Positions 8,466-16,588 are shown, counted from the stretch's first letter. The stretch is DNA of 64,000 nucleotides from JACRLW01 sp050181465 (GCA_050181465.1 JBFXDD010000006.1:1-64000), one strand, 5' to 3'. The notes: a model not told the origin generated them from the letters alone. Translations and numbers: made by a program.

Positions 8466-8918
8466 TCAGGCTTGATCGCCCTTCACCTCGATCTTGCGCG
8501 CGCGACTCGGCTCGACCTTCGGCAGGACGACCGTGAGCACGCCGTTCTTCATCGAGGCGTGGATCGCCTCGGTGTTCACGTCCTTGGGCAGAGTCAAGCT
8601 CCGCGCGAAGCTGCCGTAGCGATGCTCGACTCGGTGATACTCCGCGCCCTCGGCCTTCTCCGACTCGAAGCGTCGCTCGGCGCTGACGACGAGCTGGTTG
8701 CCGTCGACATGCACGTTGACGTCCTTCTCGGCGACGCCGGGGAACTCGAAGCTCAGGCGGAACGCATCCGCAGTCTCCGCGAGGTTCATCGCCGGCAGCG
8801 AGTTCCGCTGGCCGGTCTGCGCCACCGCGAAGGGGGTGAGCACGTCGTCGAACAGCTCGTCGAAGAAGGAGCGAAGAGGGCGGCGACGCGGGGTGTTGGC
8901 GGTCTGGGTGAGGTTCAT
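8466..8918 (-). CDS. Hsp20/alpha-crystallin small heat shock protein
   Basis: A 150-aa ATP-independent holdase chaperone. A short basic N-terminus with 'LRSFFDELFDD' precedes the alpha-crystallin domain (about 45-138). The domain holds the A-x-x-x-n-G-V-L motif as MKNGVLTVVLPK (123-134), then a short tail. The E-F-P-G-V strand and the 'EYHRVEHRYGSFARSLTLP' loop are those of class A bacterial sHSPs. The start is the ATG at 8918, preceded by AGGAG; an upstream ATG at 8984 would add residues not found in the family. It is monocistronic by position, with its own AT-rich upstream region and a hairpin after the stop. Confidence 0.95.
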   Translation of the reverse strand: MNLTQTANTPRRRPLRSFFDELFDDVLTPFAVAQTGQRNSLPAMNLAETADAFRLSFEFPGVAEKDVNVHVDGNQLVVSAERRFESEKAEGAEYHRVEHRYGSFARSLTLPKDVNTEAIHASMKNGVLTVVLPKVEPSRARKIEVKGDQA

Positions 8919-8989
8919 GGTTGGCTCCTGTTGGCTTGGTTTGGGAGTGCGCTGGGCGCACATCCGGGTCCAGGCAAGTCTCATGCCAT

Positions 8990-9050
8990 TTCCTGTGATA
9001 ACGACTTAAGTCAATTAAAATAAACAAGTTAGCGCAATATCACGGCTCCT
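8990..9050 (-). promoter_or_regulatory. AT-rich upstream region of hsp20 with a GACTTAAGTC palindrome
   Basis: This is the most AT-rich stretch I noticed in the window (TTAAAATAAACAAG and surroundings), about 80-120 bp upstream of the hsp20 start on its template side. It contains the perfect 10-bp palindrome GACTTAAGTC at 9003-9012, which could be an operator or part of a promoter. No CIRCE element (TTAGCACTC-N9-GAGTGCTAA) is present. Assignment to a heat-shock sigma factor cannot be made from sequence alone. The stretch 8919-9341 holds no gene: only this region and repeat copy B. Confidence 0.4.
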
Positions 9051-9121
9051 TCGTAGTGCGCGAAGAATGTCAAAATGACGCATTCTCCTGGAGACAGCCA
9101 AAACGGCAGTCATGGTCTGCC

Positions 9122-9303
9122 GAGTCCGGACTACTCGTGAACGTCGTCGCGAGATCGACGCAGGTCGATGCGCGGCAAGGAGTTGCGTCGGTCGACGACC
9201 GAAGCGTGGCCGTAGCGACGCTGCCAGGTAGGAGCCGACGCAACGACGCCTCCGGGCGCGACTTGTGGCGATCGCAGCCGACGTTCCCGGGTCGTCCGGG
9301 CTA
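9122..9303 (-). repeat. 182-bp palindromic element, copy B (degenerate ends)
   Basis: In inverse orientation it aligns along its full 182 bp with copy A. It shares blocks such as GTCGTCGCGAGATCG, GTCGACGACCGAAGCG and GGGCGCGACTTGTGGCGATCGCAG. The right end GTCCGGGCTA is intact, whereas the left end (GAGTCCGGACT) has lost TAGCCC. The central stem is weakened by substitutions. It lies in the intergenic space upstream of hsp20 and downstream of the symporter gene, ending 38 bp from the symporter stop. Confidence 0.75.
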
Positions 9304-9341
9304 GGTCGGCGGCGGCACGCGGACCGCCGCGGGCGGTCGCC

Positions 9342-10730
9342 TCAATGCACCAGCCAGAGCACGGCGGAGCTGACCACCAGGACGCCGGCCAAGTTCAGCG
9401 CGACGCCGGTGCGCGCCATCTGCGCGATCGTCACCCGCTGGCTGCCGAACACGATCGCGTTGGGCGCCGTCGCGACGGGCAACATGAAGGCACAACTCGC
9501 GCTGATCGCAGCGGGGACCATCAGGAGTTTGGGGTCGATGCCGGCGCGCAGCGCGGCGCTTGCCAGGACCGGCATCAAGAGCGCGGTGGTCGCCGTGTTG
9601 CTGGTGACTTCGGTGGCGAAGGTCACGCAGAGGCAGATCACGCCGACGACGACAACCATCGGCATGGTGGCAAAGCCGGCGAGGGCTTCGCCGAGCTTGG
9701 CCGAGAGACCGGAGCTCTCGAAGGCCTTCGCGATCGCGATCCCGCCGGCGAACAACAGGAGGATCCCGAAGGGGATGCTCGCGGCGGCATTCCAGTCGAG
9801 CAGCTTCTCACCCTTCCGCTCGCCGCTCGGGATGAGGAATGCGGCGATCACCGCGGCGAGCGCGACGGTCTCGTCCCCGGCGCCCGGCGCGCCGATCCAT
9901 TCGCTCCAGCCGCCGCCGAGAATCGGCAGCTTGCGGAGAATCCAGGCGGCTGCGGTGACGGCGAAGAGGGCCATCACGCGGACTTCGATCGACCGCCACG
10001 GCCCGGCGGTCTGCATCGGCACCGCGGGCCCCGGCTCGACACGACGCACGAGGAGCCACCACGCGATCGGCACCATGAGCAGCACGATGGGTACGCCGAA
10101 GCTCATCCATTCGGCGAAGTGGATGGAGCGCCCCGTCACCTCTTCGTAGACGCCCATGCACATCACGTTCGGCGGCGTGCCGATCGGTGTGCCCATGCCG
10201 CCGATGCTGGCCGAGTAGGCGATGCCGAGCAGCAGCGGGGTCGACAGGTCGGCGTTGCCCGGGCGTTGAATCACGGCGATCGCGACCGGCAGCAACATCA
10301 AGACGGTGGCGCTGTTGCTGATCCACATCGACAACAGCGCGGTCGCCGCCATGAAACCCAAGACCAGGCCGCGACGTCCTGCGCGCCCGAAGAACCGAAC
10401 CATCGCGATCGCGATCCGCTCGTGAGCGCCGCTGTGCTCGACGGTCTTCGACAAGAGGAAGCCGCCGAGCAGCAAGAGAATCATCGGATCGCCGTAGGCC
10501 ACGGCGACCGCTTTGCCGCTGAGCACGCCGAGCAGCGGGAACGCCGCGAACGGGATGAGCGAGGTGATCGGAATCGGAATCGCCTCCGTGACCCACCAGA
10601 CCGCGCACCAAAGCGTGACGGCGGCCGTGATCGCCGCATCGCGCGGCAGTCCCACGACACTGAGTGCGATCCAGAGCGCCAGTGCGAGCGCCGGGCCGAG
10701 CGCCAAGGCCAAGAGCGAACCGTTCTTCAT
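9342..10730 (-). CDS. DASS (SLC13/CitT-type) divalent anion:sodium symporter
   Basis: A 462-aa membrane protein with about eleven to twelve hydrophobic segments. It has the paired signatures of the divalent anion/Na+ symporter family: WISNSATVLMLLP in the first half and 'TEVTSNTATTALLMPV' in the second, where the SN[ST] motifs line the sodium and substrate sites. 'EAIPIPITSLIPFAAFPLLGV' is the equally typical start. Family members import dicarboxylates, citrate, sulfate or phosphate with sodium; which one applies cannot be told here. The ATG at 10730 is chosen over one at 10841 because the latter lies within the preceding gene. It follows the TolB-like gene by 7 bp, so they are probably co-transcribed. 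Confidence 0.9.
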   Translation of the reverse strand: MKNGSLLALALGPALALALWIALSVVGLPRDAAITAAVTLWCAVWWVTEAIPIPITSLIPFAAFPLLGVLSGKAVAVAYGDPMILLLLGGFLLSKTVEHSGAHERIAIAMVRFFGRAGRRGLVLGFMAATALLSMWISNSATVLMLLPVAIAVIQRPGNADLSTPLLLGIAYSASIGGMGTPIGTPPNVMCMGVYEEVTGRSIHFAEWMSFGVPIVLLMVPIAWWLLVRRVEPGPAVPMQTAGPWRSIEVRVMALFAVTAAAWILRKLPILGGGWSEWIGAPGAGDETVALAAVIAAFLIPSGERKGEKLLDWNAAASIPFGILLLFAGGIAIAKAFESSGLSAKLGEALAGFATMPMVVVVGVICLCVTFATEVTSNTATTALLMPVLASAALRAGIDPKLLMVPAAISASCAFMLPVATAPNAIVFGSQRVTIAQMARTGVALNLAGVLVVSSAVLWLVH

Positions 10731-10737
10731 GGCGGGA

Positions 10738-12216
10738 TCAGTTCCCCGGGAAACGGAGGACTGCGATCGCGACATGGTCGATGCGCAATTCGCCCAGTGT
10801 GTTCTCGTCCTTCTCGGCCACGATCGAAACGCGCACATCACCGCGCCGATCGGTGCAGCGCGTTGCGAGGATCGCGAACTGGAAGACGCCGAGCGCCTCG
10901 CTCGTTCGCCGCGCGAGGATCATCGTGGCGTGTCGCTGCGCGACATAGTCGGCGATGGTGACGCGCAGTCGGCTCGTCGCATCGGGCACCGTGACGCCCG
11001 CTTCCACGGTGACTTCCAGCGCAACGAAGTCGCGGCCGCCGTCGCCCAGCGGCAGCGTGAGTTCGAGGCCGCCGACCATCAGGTCGCCCTGCTTGACCGT
11101 CTCGATGCCGAGGAGCGCGCCGTCGTCGTCGAGCACGAAATCGAAGAAGCCGCGCACGCGTCGGCCGATCAAGTTCGACACGCGCGCGCGATCGAGTTGC
11201 ACGGGACGGCGCTCCAAGGTGCCGGTTCGGCGCGGGCGGATGGCCGGCCAGAAGTCGAAGCCGGTGACGTCGAAGCGGTCCTCCGGGATCAGCAGGCGGG
11301 CCTCGCTGCCGTCGGCATTGGCCTGGTGGAGGCGCAACACGTCGACCCCGGTTGCCGGGTCGGCTGCGACGAAGAACATGCGATCCCCGCGCGGCGACAG
11401 GCGGGGACGCCGCGCGTTCGGCAGACGGGTGTCGCGCTCGGTGACGGCCGTGCTCGCGACGTCGACGGTGAACACGCTCGCGGTCCCGTCGGCGCGCAAG
11501 CGGGCGAAGTAGATCGTGCGGCCGTCGGCCGACCACGACGGCTCGAGGTCGCCGAAGCCCGTCGTGTTCGTCGCGCCGCCGTCGGTCAGTCGACGGGAGT
11601 CACTGCCGTCGGGTCGGATCGTCCAGATCTCGCGCAGGCCGAGCGCCCCGACGCGTGACACGGCGATCGCGTTCGTGGCCGCGGACCAGTCGGGATCTGC
11701 GGCCCGATCGAGCGGCAAGGCGCGGAGGTCCGCGCCGTCGGTCGCGATCGTGAACAACCCGTCGCGCGCGCCGTCGCGATCGCTGACGAAGGCGAGGCGA
11801 GCGCCGTCGGGCGACCAGGTCGGTGCGTCGTCGGTGGCACGATCGTTGGTCAGGCGAATCTCGGCGGCACTGCCGTCGACGGTCGCGAGGAACAGTTCCT
11901 GGCTCGTCGGATCGTTGCTGCGGCGTTGCCGAGCGAACGCGATCCGCACGCCGTCGGGAGCGAGCCGCGGCCGGCGCTCCTGACCGTTCTGATCGATGAT
12001 CCGCTTCTCGCCGAGACCGTCGGCGTCGAGAGTGCGAACCTGCGAATCGGCGTGTTCGGCGCCCGGCCGCGAGCGCGAATACACGAGTTCCGGTGCGGTC
12101 GAGATCGGAAGCAGTGCGAGGCCACCGCCGCCGCCACCGCTGCCACCGCCGCCCCCGGGTGAGCAAGCGCCGCACGAGAGAGCGATGGGGAGCCAGCGCC
12201 AGAATCGGAGTCGCAT
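10738..12216 (-). CDS. TolB-like beta-propeller protein, probable lipoprotein
   Basis: About 492 aa. A basic hydrophobic leader ('MRLRFWRWLPIALSCGACS') with a plausible lipidation cysteine is followed by a glycine-rich linker (GGGGGSGGGGGG). Then come repeated PD40/TolB-type blades ('SPDGARLAFVSDRDG', 'APDGVRIAFARQ', 'SADGRTIYFARLR', 'SPRGDRMFFVAAD') covering roughly residues 50-310. The last 150 residues form a separate beta-rich domain I do not recognise. It is expected to be anchored on the periplasmic face. The start could be 12216 or 12225 (MRPMRL), and neither has a clear Shine-Dalgarno site. It diverges from queA across about 30-40 bp that contain GTATATC, which could serve as a -10 in either direction. 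Confidence 0.75.
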   Translation of the reverse strand: MRLRFWRWLPIALSCGACSPGGGGGSGGGGGGLALLPISTAPELVYSRSRPGAEHADSQVRTLDADGLGEKRIIDQNGQERRPRLAPDGVRIAFARQRRSNDPTSQELFLATVDGSAAEIRLTNDRATDDAPTWSPDGARLAFVSDRDGARDGLFTIATDGADLRALPLDRAADPDWSAATNAIAVSRVGALGLREIWTIRPDGSDSRRLTDGGATNTTGFGDLEPSWSADGRTIYFARLRADGTASVFTVDVASTAVTERDTRLPNARRPRLSPRGDRMFFVAADPATGVDVLRLHQANADGSEARLLIPEDRFDVTGFDFWPAIRPRRTGTLERRPVQLDRARVSNLIGRRVRGFFDFVLDDDGALLGIETVKQGDLMVGGLELTLPLGDGGRDFVALEVTVEAGVTVPDATSRLRVTIADYVAQRHATMILARRTSEALGVFQFAILATRCTDRRGDVRVSIVAEKDENTLGELRIDHVAIAVLRFPGN

Positions 12217-12254
12217 CGGTCGCATCGCGAGTGTGGGGTATATCGTGCGCCGCC

Positions 12255-13295
12255 GTGCGCGTCGCGGACTTCGACTACCACCTCCCCGATTCGTCCATCG
12301 CGACGGCACCCGCCGAACCGCGGGACCACGCGCGTTTGCTGGTGCACCGCGCTGCGGCAGACCGCAGCGAACACGTGCTCGTCCGCGATCTGCCGCGCTT
12401 CTTGGCTCCGGGCGATCTGCTGGTGTTCAACGACACCAAGGTCTTGCCGCACCGGCTACTCGGCGAGTTGCCCACCGGCGGCAAGGTCGAGGTCTTGGTC
12501 CTGCATCGGGAAGGCGAGCGTTGTCGCGGCTTCGTGAAGCCGGCTCGCAAGGTCGCGGCGGCATCACGCGTGCTCTTGGAGAGCGGTCGACTCGCGTTGC
12601 GGCCGATCGCAGCGCTCGACGGCGGCCGACTCGAGTTCGATCTCGTTGCAACCGATGGCCGGGACCTCGGCGACGTGCTCGAGGAGGTCGGTCGCGCCCC
12701 GCTGCCCCCGTACATCAAGCGCGACGGCGCTGAAGACGTGCGGGCCGATCGCGCGCGCTACCAGACCGTATTCGCTCGCAAGCCCGGCGCGGTCGCTGCG
12801 CCGACCGCCGGTCTGCACTTCACGCCCGATCTGCTCGACGCGCTCGAGGCGATGGGCGTCCGACGAACGTTCGTGACGCTGCACGTCGGGGAAGGAACGT
12901 TCGCACCCGTGCGCGTCGAGTCCGTCGCAGATCACGTCATGCACGAGGAGTACTACGAGCTCGACGAGAACGCGGCCGCGGCGGTCGCCGATGCGCGAGC
13001 GCGCGGCGGGCGCGTCATCGCGGTCGGTACGACCGCCGTGCGCGTGCTCGAGAGTTGCGCGGACGCTTCCGGCGGCGTGCGAGCCGGCAGCGGTAGGACG
13101 CGGTTGTTCCTCCATCCGGGCAAACGCTTCCAGGTCGTCGACGCGCTCTTCACCAACTTCCATCTGCCGCAGTCCACGCTGTTGATGTTGGTCGCCGCCT
13201 TCGTCGGCCGCGAGCGGATCCTGCGCCTCTACTCCGAGGCGATCGCCGCCGGCTACCGCTTCTACAGCTTCGGCGACGCGATGCTGATCCAGTGA
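12255..13295 (+). CDS. queA: S-adenosylmethionine:tRNA ribosyltransferase-isomerase
   Basis: A 346-aa protein, the usual length for QueA, which transfers and isomerises the ribosyl group of SAM onto 7-aminomethyl-7-deazaguanine-modified tRNA to make epoxyqueuosine. Diagnostic stretches are the start 'VADFDYHLPDSSIATAPAEPRDHARLLV', 'LVFNDTKVLPHRLLG', 'LPPYIKR', 'YQTVFARKPGAVAAPTAGLHFTPDLL' and 'LHVGEGTFAPVR'. The end has 'FHLPQSTLLMLVAAFVG' and YRFYSFGDAMLI. The GTG at 12255 fits the family start; an ATG further upstream would overlap the divergent gene. TATATC at 12241 lies so close that a very short or absent leader is possible. queG, the next pathway step, is 1.8 kb away. Confidence 0.96.
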   Translation: MRVADFDYHLPDSSIATAPAEPRDHARLLVHRAAADRSEHVLVRDLPRFLAPGDLLVFNDTKVLPHRLLGELPTGGKVEVLVLHREGERCRGFVKPARKVAAASRVLLESGRLALRPIAALDGGRLEFDLVATDGRDLGDVLEEVGRAPLPPYIKRDGAEDVRADRARYQTVFARKPGAVAAPTAGLHFTPDLLDALEAMGVRRTFVTLHVGEGTFAPVRVESVADHVMHEEYYELDENAAAAVADARARGGRVIAVGTTAVRVLESCADASGGVRAGSGRTRLFLHPGKRFQVVDALFTNFHLPQSTLLMLVAAFVGRERILRLYSEAIAAGYRFYSFGDAMLIQ

Positions 13296-13311
13296 GTCGC
13301 CGATCCGGACC

Positions 13312-13956
13312 TCACGCTGAGTCCGCTGCCAGCAGCGCCGCGCGAAGCGAGTGCGCGGCGGCGCGCGGATCGTCGGCGCCGAGGATGGCTCGACTCACCG
13401 CGATCCGCCGCGCCCCCTCGGCTTGGAGTCGGCCGAGATTGCAGTGGTCGATCCCGCCGATGGGCCAGATCGTCAGGCTGGTGTGCCGCAGCGCGTCCTC
13501 GAGGCTGCCGGCCGGCAGGCCTTGCGCGTAGCCCTTGGTCGCGGTCGCGAACATGGGCCCGAAGCCCAGGTGATCGGCGCCGTCCAAGGCGGCGCGGTCG
13601 ATCTGAGCGAGGTCGTGGGTGGAGACGCCGAGGAGTCGGTGGGGGCCGAGGAGTCGACGCGCTCGCCGTGCCGGCATGTCGTCCTGGCCGACGTGAGCGC
13701 CGTCGGCTCCGATCGTGAGCGCCAACTCGACGTCGTCGTTGACGATCATCCGCGCCCCGTGAGCGCGGCAGATCGCGAGTGCCTGACGCGCACCCTCCTC
13801 GTCGCGTTCCTTCACGCGCCACTGCACGAGGTCGACGCCGCCGGCGAGCGCATCGGCCAGCGTCGCGAAGGGGTCCGCGCGACAGGCCGCGGGCGAGAAC
13901 AGTAGATAGAGTCGCTCGATCAAGGGCACGGGAAGTGGCGTTGTCACCGCTATCAT
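13312..13956 (-). CDS. thiE: Thiamine-phosphate synthase
   Basis: A 214-aa TIM-barrel enzyme that joins the pyrimidine and thiazole halves of thiamine. Recognisable elements are DLVQWRVKE (usually VQLR.K), 'MIVNDDVELALTIGADGAHVGQDD', the GVSTHD turn, GFGPMFATATK (phosphate and substrate binding), 'IWPIGGI' and 'RIAVSRAI'. It converges on queA with 16 bp between stops. Its start at 13956 is only 8 bp from the start of the divergent gene at 13965, so there is hardly room for separate leaders. A later in-frame GTG (VTTPLP) is an alternative start. No TPP riboswitch was seen and none would fit upstream. No other thiamine genes are in the window. Confidence 0.93.
   Translation of the reverse strand: MIAVTTPLPVPLIERLYLLFSPAACRADPFATLADALAGGVDLVQWRVKERDEEGARQALAICRAHGARMIVNDDVELALTIGADGAHVGQDDMPARRARRLLGPHRLLGVSTHDLAQIDRAALDGADHLGFGPMFATATKGYAQGLPAGSLEDALRHTSLTIWPIGGIDHCNLGRLQAEGARRIAVSRAILGADDPRAAAHSLRAALLAADSA
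13951..13956 (+). promoter_or_regulatory. TATCAT -10-like box just upstream of the 13965 gene
   Basis: TATCAT ends 8 bp before the ATG at 13965, the spacing expected of a -10 element driving a leaderless mRNA. It also contains the thiE start codon on the other strand. There is no Shine-Dalgarno sequence before 13965, which is compatible with leaderless translation. Confidence 0.35.
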
Positions 13957-13964
13957 GCCGCGCC

Positions 13965-14561
13965 ATGTTCCCGGACGCCTTCCTGCCGAACTTCGCGATC
14001 TTCCTCGTCGCGCAGGTTGTGGCGTGGGCCTACCTGCGGACCGGGTTGATCCCGGCCGGCATCGCCATCATCGTCGGCTCGCTGCTGTTCGGGGACGCCG
14101 CGCTGGTCGCACGTTTCGGATTCGGACACCTCGGCGGCATCTACGTCGGCTCGTTGATCGCCATGCAGGCGCTCACGATCCTCGCCGCAGGCTGGTTCGC
14201 GATCGCGCGCTGGCGGCGTTCGCGAGCAGCGTTTCGTGGTCGTCGCGACGCCGACTACAAGTCGGCGCTCATCGCCTACATGAAAGACGAAATCGCGATC
14301 GCCGAGTCGCTCCTGCGACCGATCGTTCGCGTCGATCCCTGGGACCTGCCGACGCGAGTACTTCTCGCGAAACTGGCGGCGTCGCGCGGTGATCGCGCAG
14401 CTGCGCGCCGGCAGTTCCGCCGAGCACGGCGACTCGACGGCGACCAACGCTTCAAGGACGTCATCGACGAAGGGTTGTCGAGCGAAGTGGAACGCGAGTC
14501 AGGCGACGCCCCCGCCGCCGCGGCCCCCGACGAGCCGAGCACGGTCGCTTCGGTGTCTTGA
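13965..14561 (+). CDS. Small membrane protein with a cytoplasmic helical-repeat tail
   Basis: A 198-aa protein of unknown function. The first 90 residues hold about three transmembrane helices ('FLPNFAIFLVAQVVAWAYLRTG', 'GIAIIVGSLLFGDAALVA' and 'GSLIAMQALTILAAGWFAIARWRR'). The remaining half is soluble and alpha-helical with a TPR-like cadence ('AIAESLLRPIVRVDPWDLPTRVLLAKLAASRGDRAAARRQFRRARRLD'), then an Ala/Pro-rich end. The start is the ATG at 13965 because upstream in-frame codons lie inside thiE on the other strand. It converges on the small zinc-ribbon gene. Nothing in it points to a reaction. Confidence 0.7.
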   Translation: MFPDAFLPNFAIFLVAQVVAWAYLRTGLIPAGIAIIVGSLLFGDAALVARFGFGHLGGIYVGSLIAMQALTILAAGWFAIARWRRSRAAFRGRRDADYKSALIAYMKDEIAIAESLLRPIVRVDPWDLPTRVLLAKLAASRGDRAAARRQFRRARRLDGDQRFKDVIDEGLSSEVERESGDAPAAAAPDEPSTVASVS

Positions 14562-14590
14562 ACACCGAGATCGCACCGACGGCTGCGCGA

Positions 14591-14776
14591 TCAGACGGCC
14601 TTCCAGCGCCGCTTCTGGACTTCCTCTTCGAGTTGGCGGGAATCGTCGCGGCTGAGCAGTTTCACCTTGCCGCCGCATTGCACGCAGTACGAGTGATTCA
14701 CGCTCATCACGTAGTGCACGTAGGTGCGGCAGGAATCGCACCACTTGGTCTCGTTGTAGAAGTCGCGGATGGTCAT
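14591..14776 (-). CDS. Small zinc-ribbon protein
   Basis: A 61-residue protein, MTIRDFYNETKWCDSCR onward, with two Cys-x2-Cys knuckles (C13/C16 in WCDSC; C31/C34 in YCVQC) about 14 residues apart. A highly charged helical tail follows (SRDDSRQLEEEVQKRRWK). The spacing is that of a rubredoxin-like or treble-clef zinc ribbon. Despite its size the regular Cys pairs, ATG start and coding-like composition argue that it is real. Partners and role are unknown; the gene stands alone between a convergent membrane-protein gene and queG. Confidence 0.75.
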   Translation of the reverse strand: MTIRDFYNETKWCDSCRTYVHYVMSVNHSYCVQCGGKVKLLSRDDSRQLEEEVQKRRWKAV

Positions 14777-15047
14777 GGTGGATCGCGGGTGCTGGAGCCG
14801 TGGGTCGACGAAGACCTACAGCAAGATGCTTGCCGAGTTTCGCAACAGCGTGCGCGCGGCTGCGACACGACGGTGGTATCGGCGAATCCTCGGAGACGGT
14901 CGTTGGGCGTCTGTCGACACCGCGAGTCTGGGAAACGCAACGATGGTGACGACCGAAGGATCGAAGGCGCCATGGCGTCGGGACTCGCCGACAGTCGCAC
15001 TCGCGCGATCGAACTCCTGAAAACGCGACTGCGGGCGACGCAGCCGC
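14777..15047. other. 271-bp intergenic stretch without recognised content
   Basis: It lies between the zinc-ribbon start and the queG stop. No coding-like frame, strong hairpin, tRNA or copy of the 182-bp element was found. It presumably holds the promoter of the zinc-ribbon gene and the 3' end of the queG transcript. Confidence 0.5.
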
Positions 15048-16169
15048 TCAGCGGCGGGCAAGCGCTGCCACCAGCGCGGCGCGAACTTCCGTCTCGGTTT
15101 CGGACATCAACGCCCGCTCCAGGCAATCCGAACGTGGATCGATGCGGCCGATGGCCCAGGCCGCATGTTCTCGCACGATCGCTGAGTCATCGGCAAGCGC
15201 CGTGATCAAGGCCGGCATCGCGCTTTCGTCGCCGAGGTTTCCGAGCACCACCGCGGCGTTGCGTCGCAAGCCAGCATGGGTCGCGCGCCGCAGGGGGGTG
15301 CCGGTCCACTGAGTCTCGAATTCGGCTTCGCTCAAGTGGAGGATGCCGACCAAGGTGGCGGCCTCGACCACGGCGTGCGGTCGCAATTCTTCTCGCGGGG
15401 TCGCGAGGGGATTCGCGGCTCGCCCACGGGTGTTCGCGAAGGGGCAGACCTCGAGGCACACGTCGCATCCGAACAGCCACTCCCCCTGCGGCTCGCGGAG
15501 TTCGACCGGGATCGATCCGCGCAGCTCGATGGTCGTGTAGCTCAAGCATCGTCGCGCATCGACGCGGAACGGTTCGACGATCGCCCCCGTCGGGCAGGCA
15601 TCGATGCAGCGTGTGCAGGTCCCGCAGCTACCTGGGCTCGAGTCGTCGAACGGCAGGTCGAGCGGCGTCAGCAGCTCGGAGAGCAGCAGGTAGGGGCCGA
15701 GCGTCGGTGAGATGATCCCGGCACTCTTGGCGAGGAAGCCGATCCCGGAACGGGCCGCAAGCGCGCGTTCGAGAATGGGGATCGAGTCCGTACCGATGTC
15801 GATCGAACCGAAGGGGACGCCCTCCGCTTCGAGATGGCGACGGATCCGGCGCACCTTGTTGCCGAGCGCGCGATGGTAGTCCCGGCCGAAGGCATAGCGC
15901 GCGATCCGCCCGCCGCCTTCCAGATGGACTCCGTCGCGGCCGTAGTCGAAAGCGAGAGTGATCGCGCTGGTAGGCTCGCGTGCCCACGTCGACGGGTCGG
16001 CGATCTTGTCGCGCCAGTCGGCCAACCACTGCATGGAGCCGTGGTGGCCGGCGTCGAGCCACGCCTTGTAACGATCCGCGTGGTCCCCTGGATGCGCAGG
16101 GCCGAATCGAACCAGGTCGAAGCCCTGCTCGGCGGCGATCGCTCTCACGCGCTCGGGGTCCAGCCGCAT
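15048..16169 (-). CDS. queG: Epoxyqueuosine reductase
   Basis: A 373-aa cobalamin- and iron-sulfur-dependent enzyme that reduces epoxyqueuosine to queuosine in tRNA. The N-terminal DUF1730 part has 'YGRDYHRALG' as 'FGRDYHRALGNKVRRIRRHLE'. The dicluster ferredoxin part has CGTCTRCIDACPTGAI for the first 4Fe-4S cluster and GCDVCLEVCPF for the second. The C-terminus carries HEAT-like repeats ('ALITALADDSAIVREHAAWAIGRID'), as in longer QueG proteins. The start is the ATG at 16169 (MRLDPERVRAIAAEQGFDLVRFG), where homologues begin. The frame stays open through both copies of the 180-bp tandem repeat up to 16874, but that extension is repeat-derived and not family sequence. Confidence 0.94.
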   Translation of the reverse strand: MRLDPERVRAIAAEQGFDLVRFGPAHPGDHADRYKAWLDAGHHGSMQWLADWRDKIADPSTWAREPTSAITLAFDYGRDGVHLEGGGRIARYAFGRDYHRALGNKVRRIRRHLEAEGVPFGSIDIGTDSIPILERALAARSGIGFLAKSAGIISPTLGPYLLLSELLTPLDLPFDDSSPGSCGTCTRCIDACPTGAIVEPFRVDARRCLSYTTIELRGSIPVELREPQGEWLFGCDVCLEVCPFANTRGRAANPLATPREELRPHAVVEAATLVGILHLSEAEFETQWTGTPLRRATHAGLRRNAAVVLGNLGDESAMPALITALADDSAIVREHAAWAIGRIDPRSDCLERALMSETETEVRAALVAALARR

Positions 16170-16226
16170 GGCTGCGGACGATGCGGTGCGCAGAGGTCGG
16201 CGGCAAGTCCCCAGCGGAGTCCGGGC

Positions 16227-16408
16227 TAGCCCTGACTCTGAGTGAACGTCGTCGCGAGATCGCCGCAGGTCGATGTCCGGCAAGGAGCTGCGTCGGTCGA
16301 CGACCGAAGCGTAGCCGTAGCTCCGCTGCCAGGGAGGAGCCGACGAAGCGACGCGGACGGGCGCGAGTTGCGGCGATCGCAGCGGAGGTTCGCGCGGAGT
16401 CCGGGCTA
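16227..16408 (-). repeat. 182-bp palindromic element, copy C1 (first of tandem pair)
   Basis: Oriented like copy B, it begins TAGCCCTGACTC and ends GGAGTCCGGGCTA. Its imperfect terminal inverted repeats match at roughly 16 of 22 positions. It shares its terminal TA (16407-16408) with copy C2. The identity between the two copies runs from 16214 to 16590 with an exact 180-bp period, so about 2.1 units are present and no base differs. The 13 bases before 16227 equal the last bases of a unit, which suggests a third truncated unit or unequal recombination. The pair fills most of the 490-bp space between queG and the sigma-factor gene. Confidence 0.85.
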
Positions 16409-16588
16409 GCCCTGACTCTGAGTGAACGTCGTCGCGAGATCGCCGCAGGTCGATGTCCGGCAAGGAGCTGCGTCGGTCGACGACCGAAGCGTAGCCGTAG
16501 CTCCGCTGCCAGGGAGGAGCCGACGAAGCGACGCGGACGGGCGCGAGTTGCGGCGATCGCAGCGGAGGTTCGCGCGGAGTCCGGGCTA
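16407..16588 (-). repeat. 182-bp palindromic element, copy C2 (second of tandem pair)
   Basis: A perfect duplicate of C1, abutting it through a shared TA (GGGCTAGCCC at the junction). It ends 45 bp before the 10-bp hairpin that precedes the sigma-factor start. Because 180 is a multiple of three, open frames run through both copies on both strands and create spurious repeat-peptide ORFs. Perfect identity implies either a recent duplication or gene conversion. Confidence 0.85.

Noticed and set aside
13957..13964. TPP riboswitch for thiE
   Set aside because: Only 8 bp separate thiE from the divergent start and no thi-box sequence was seen.
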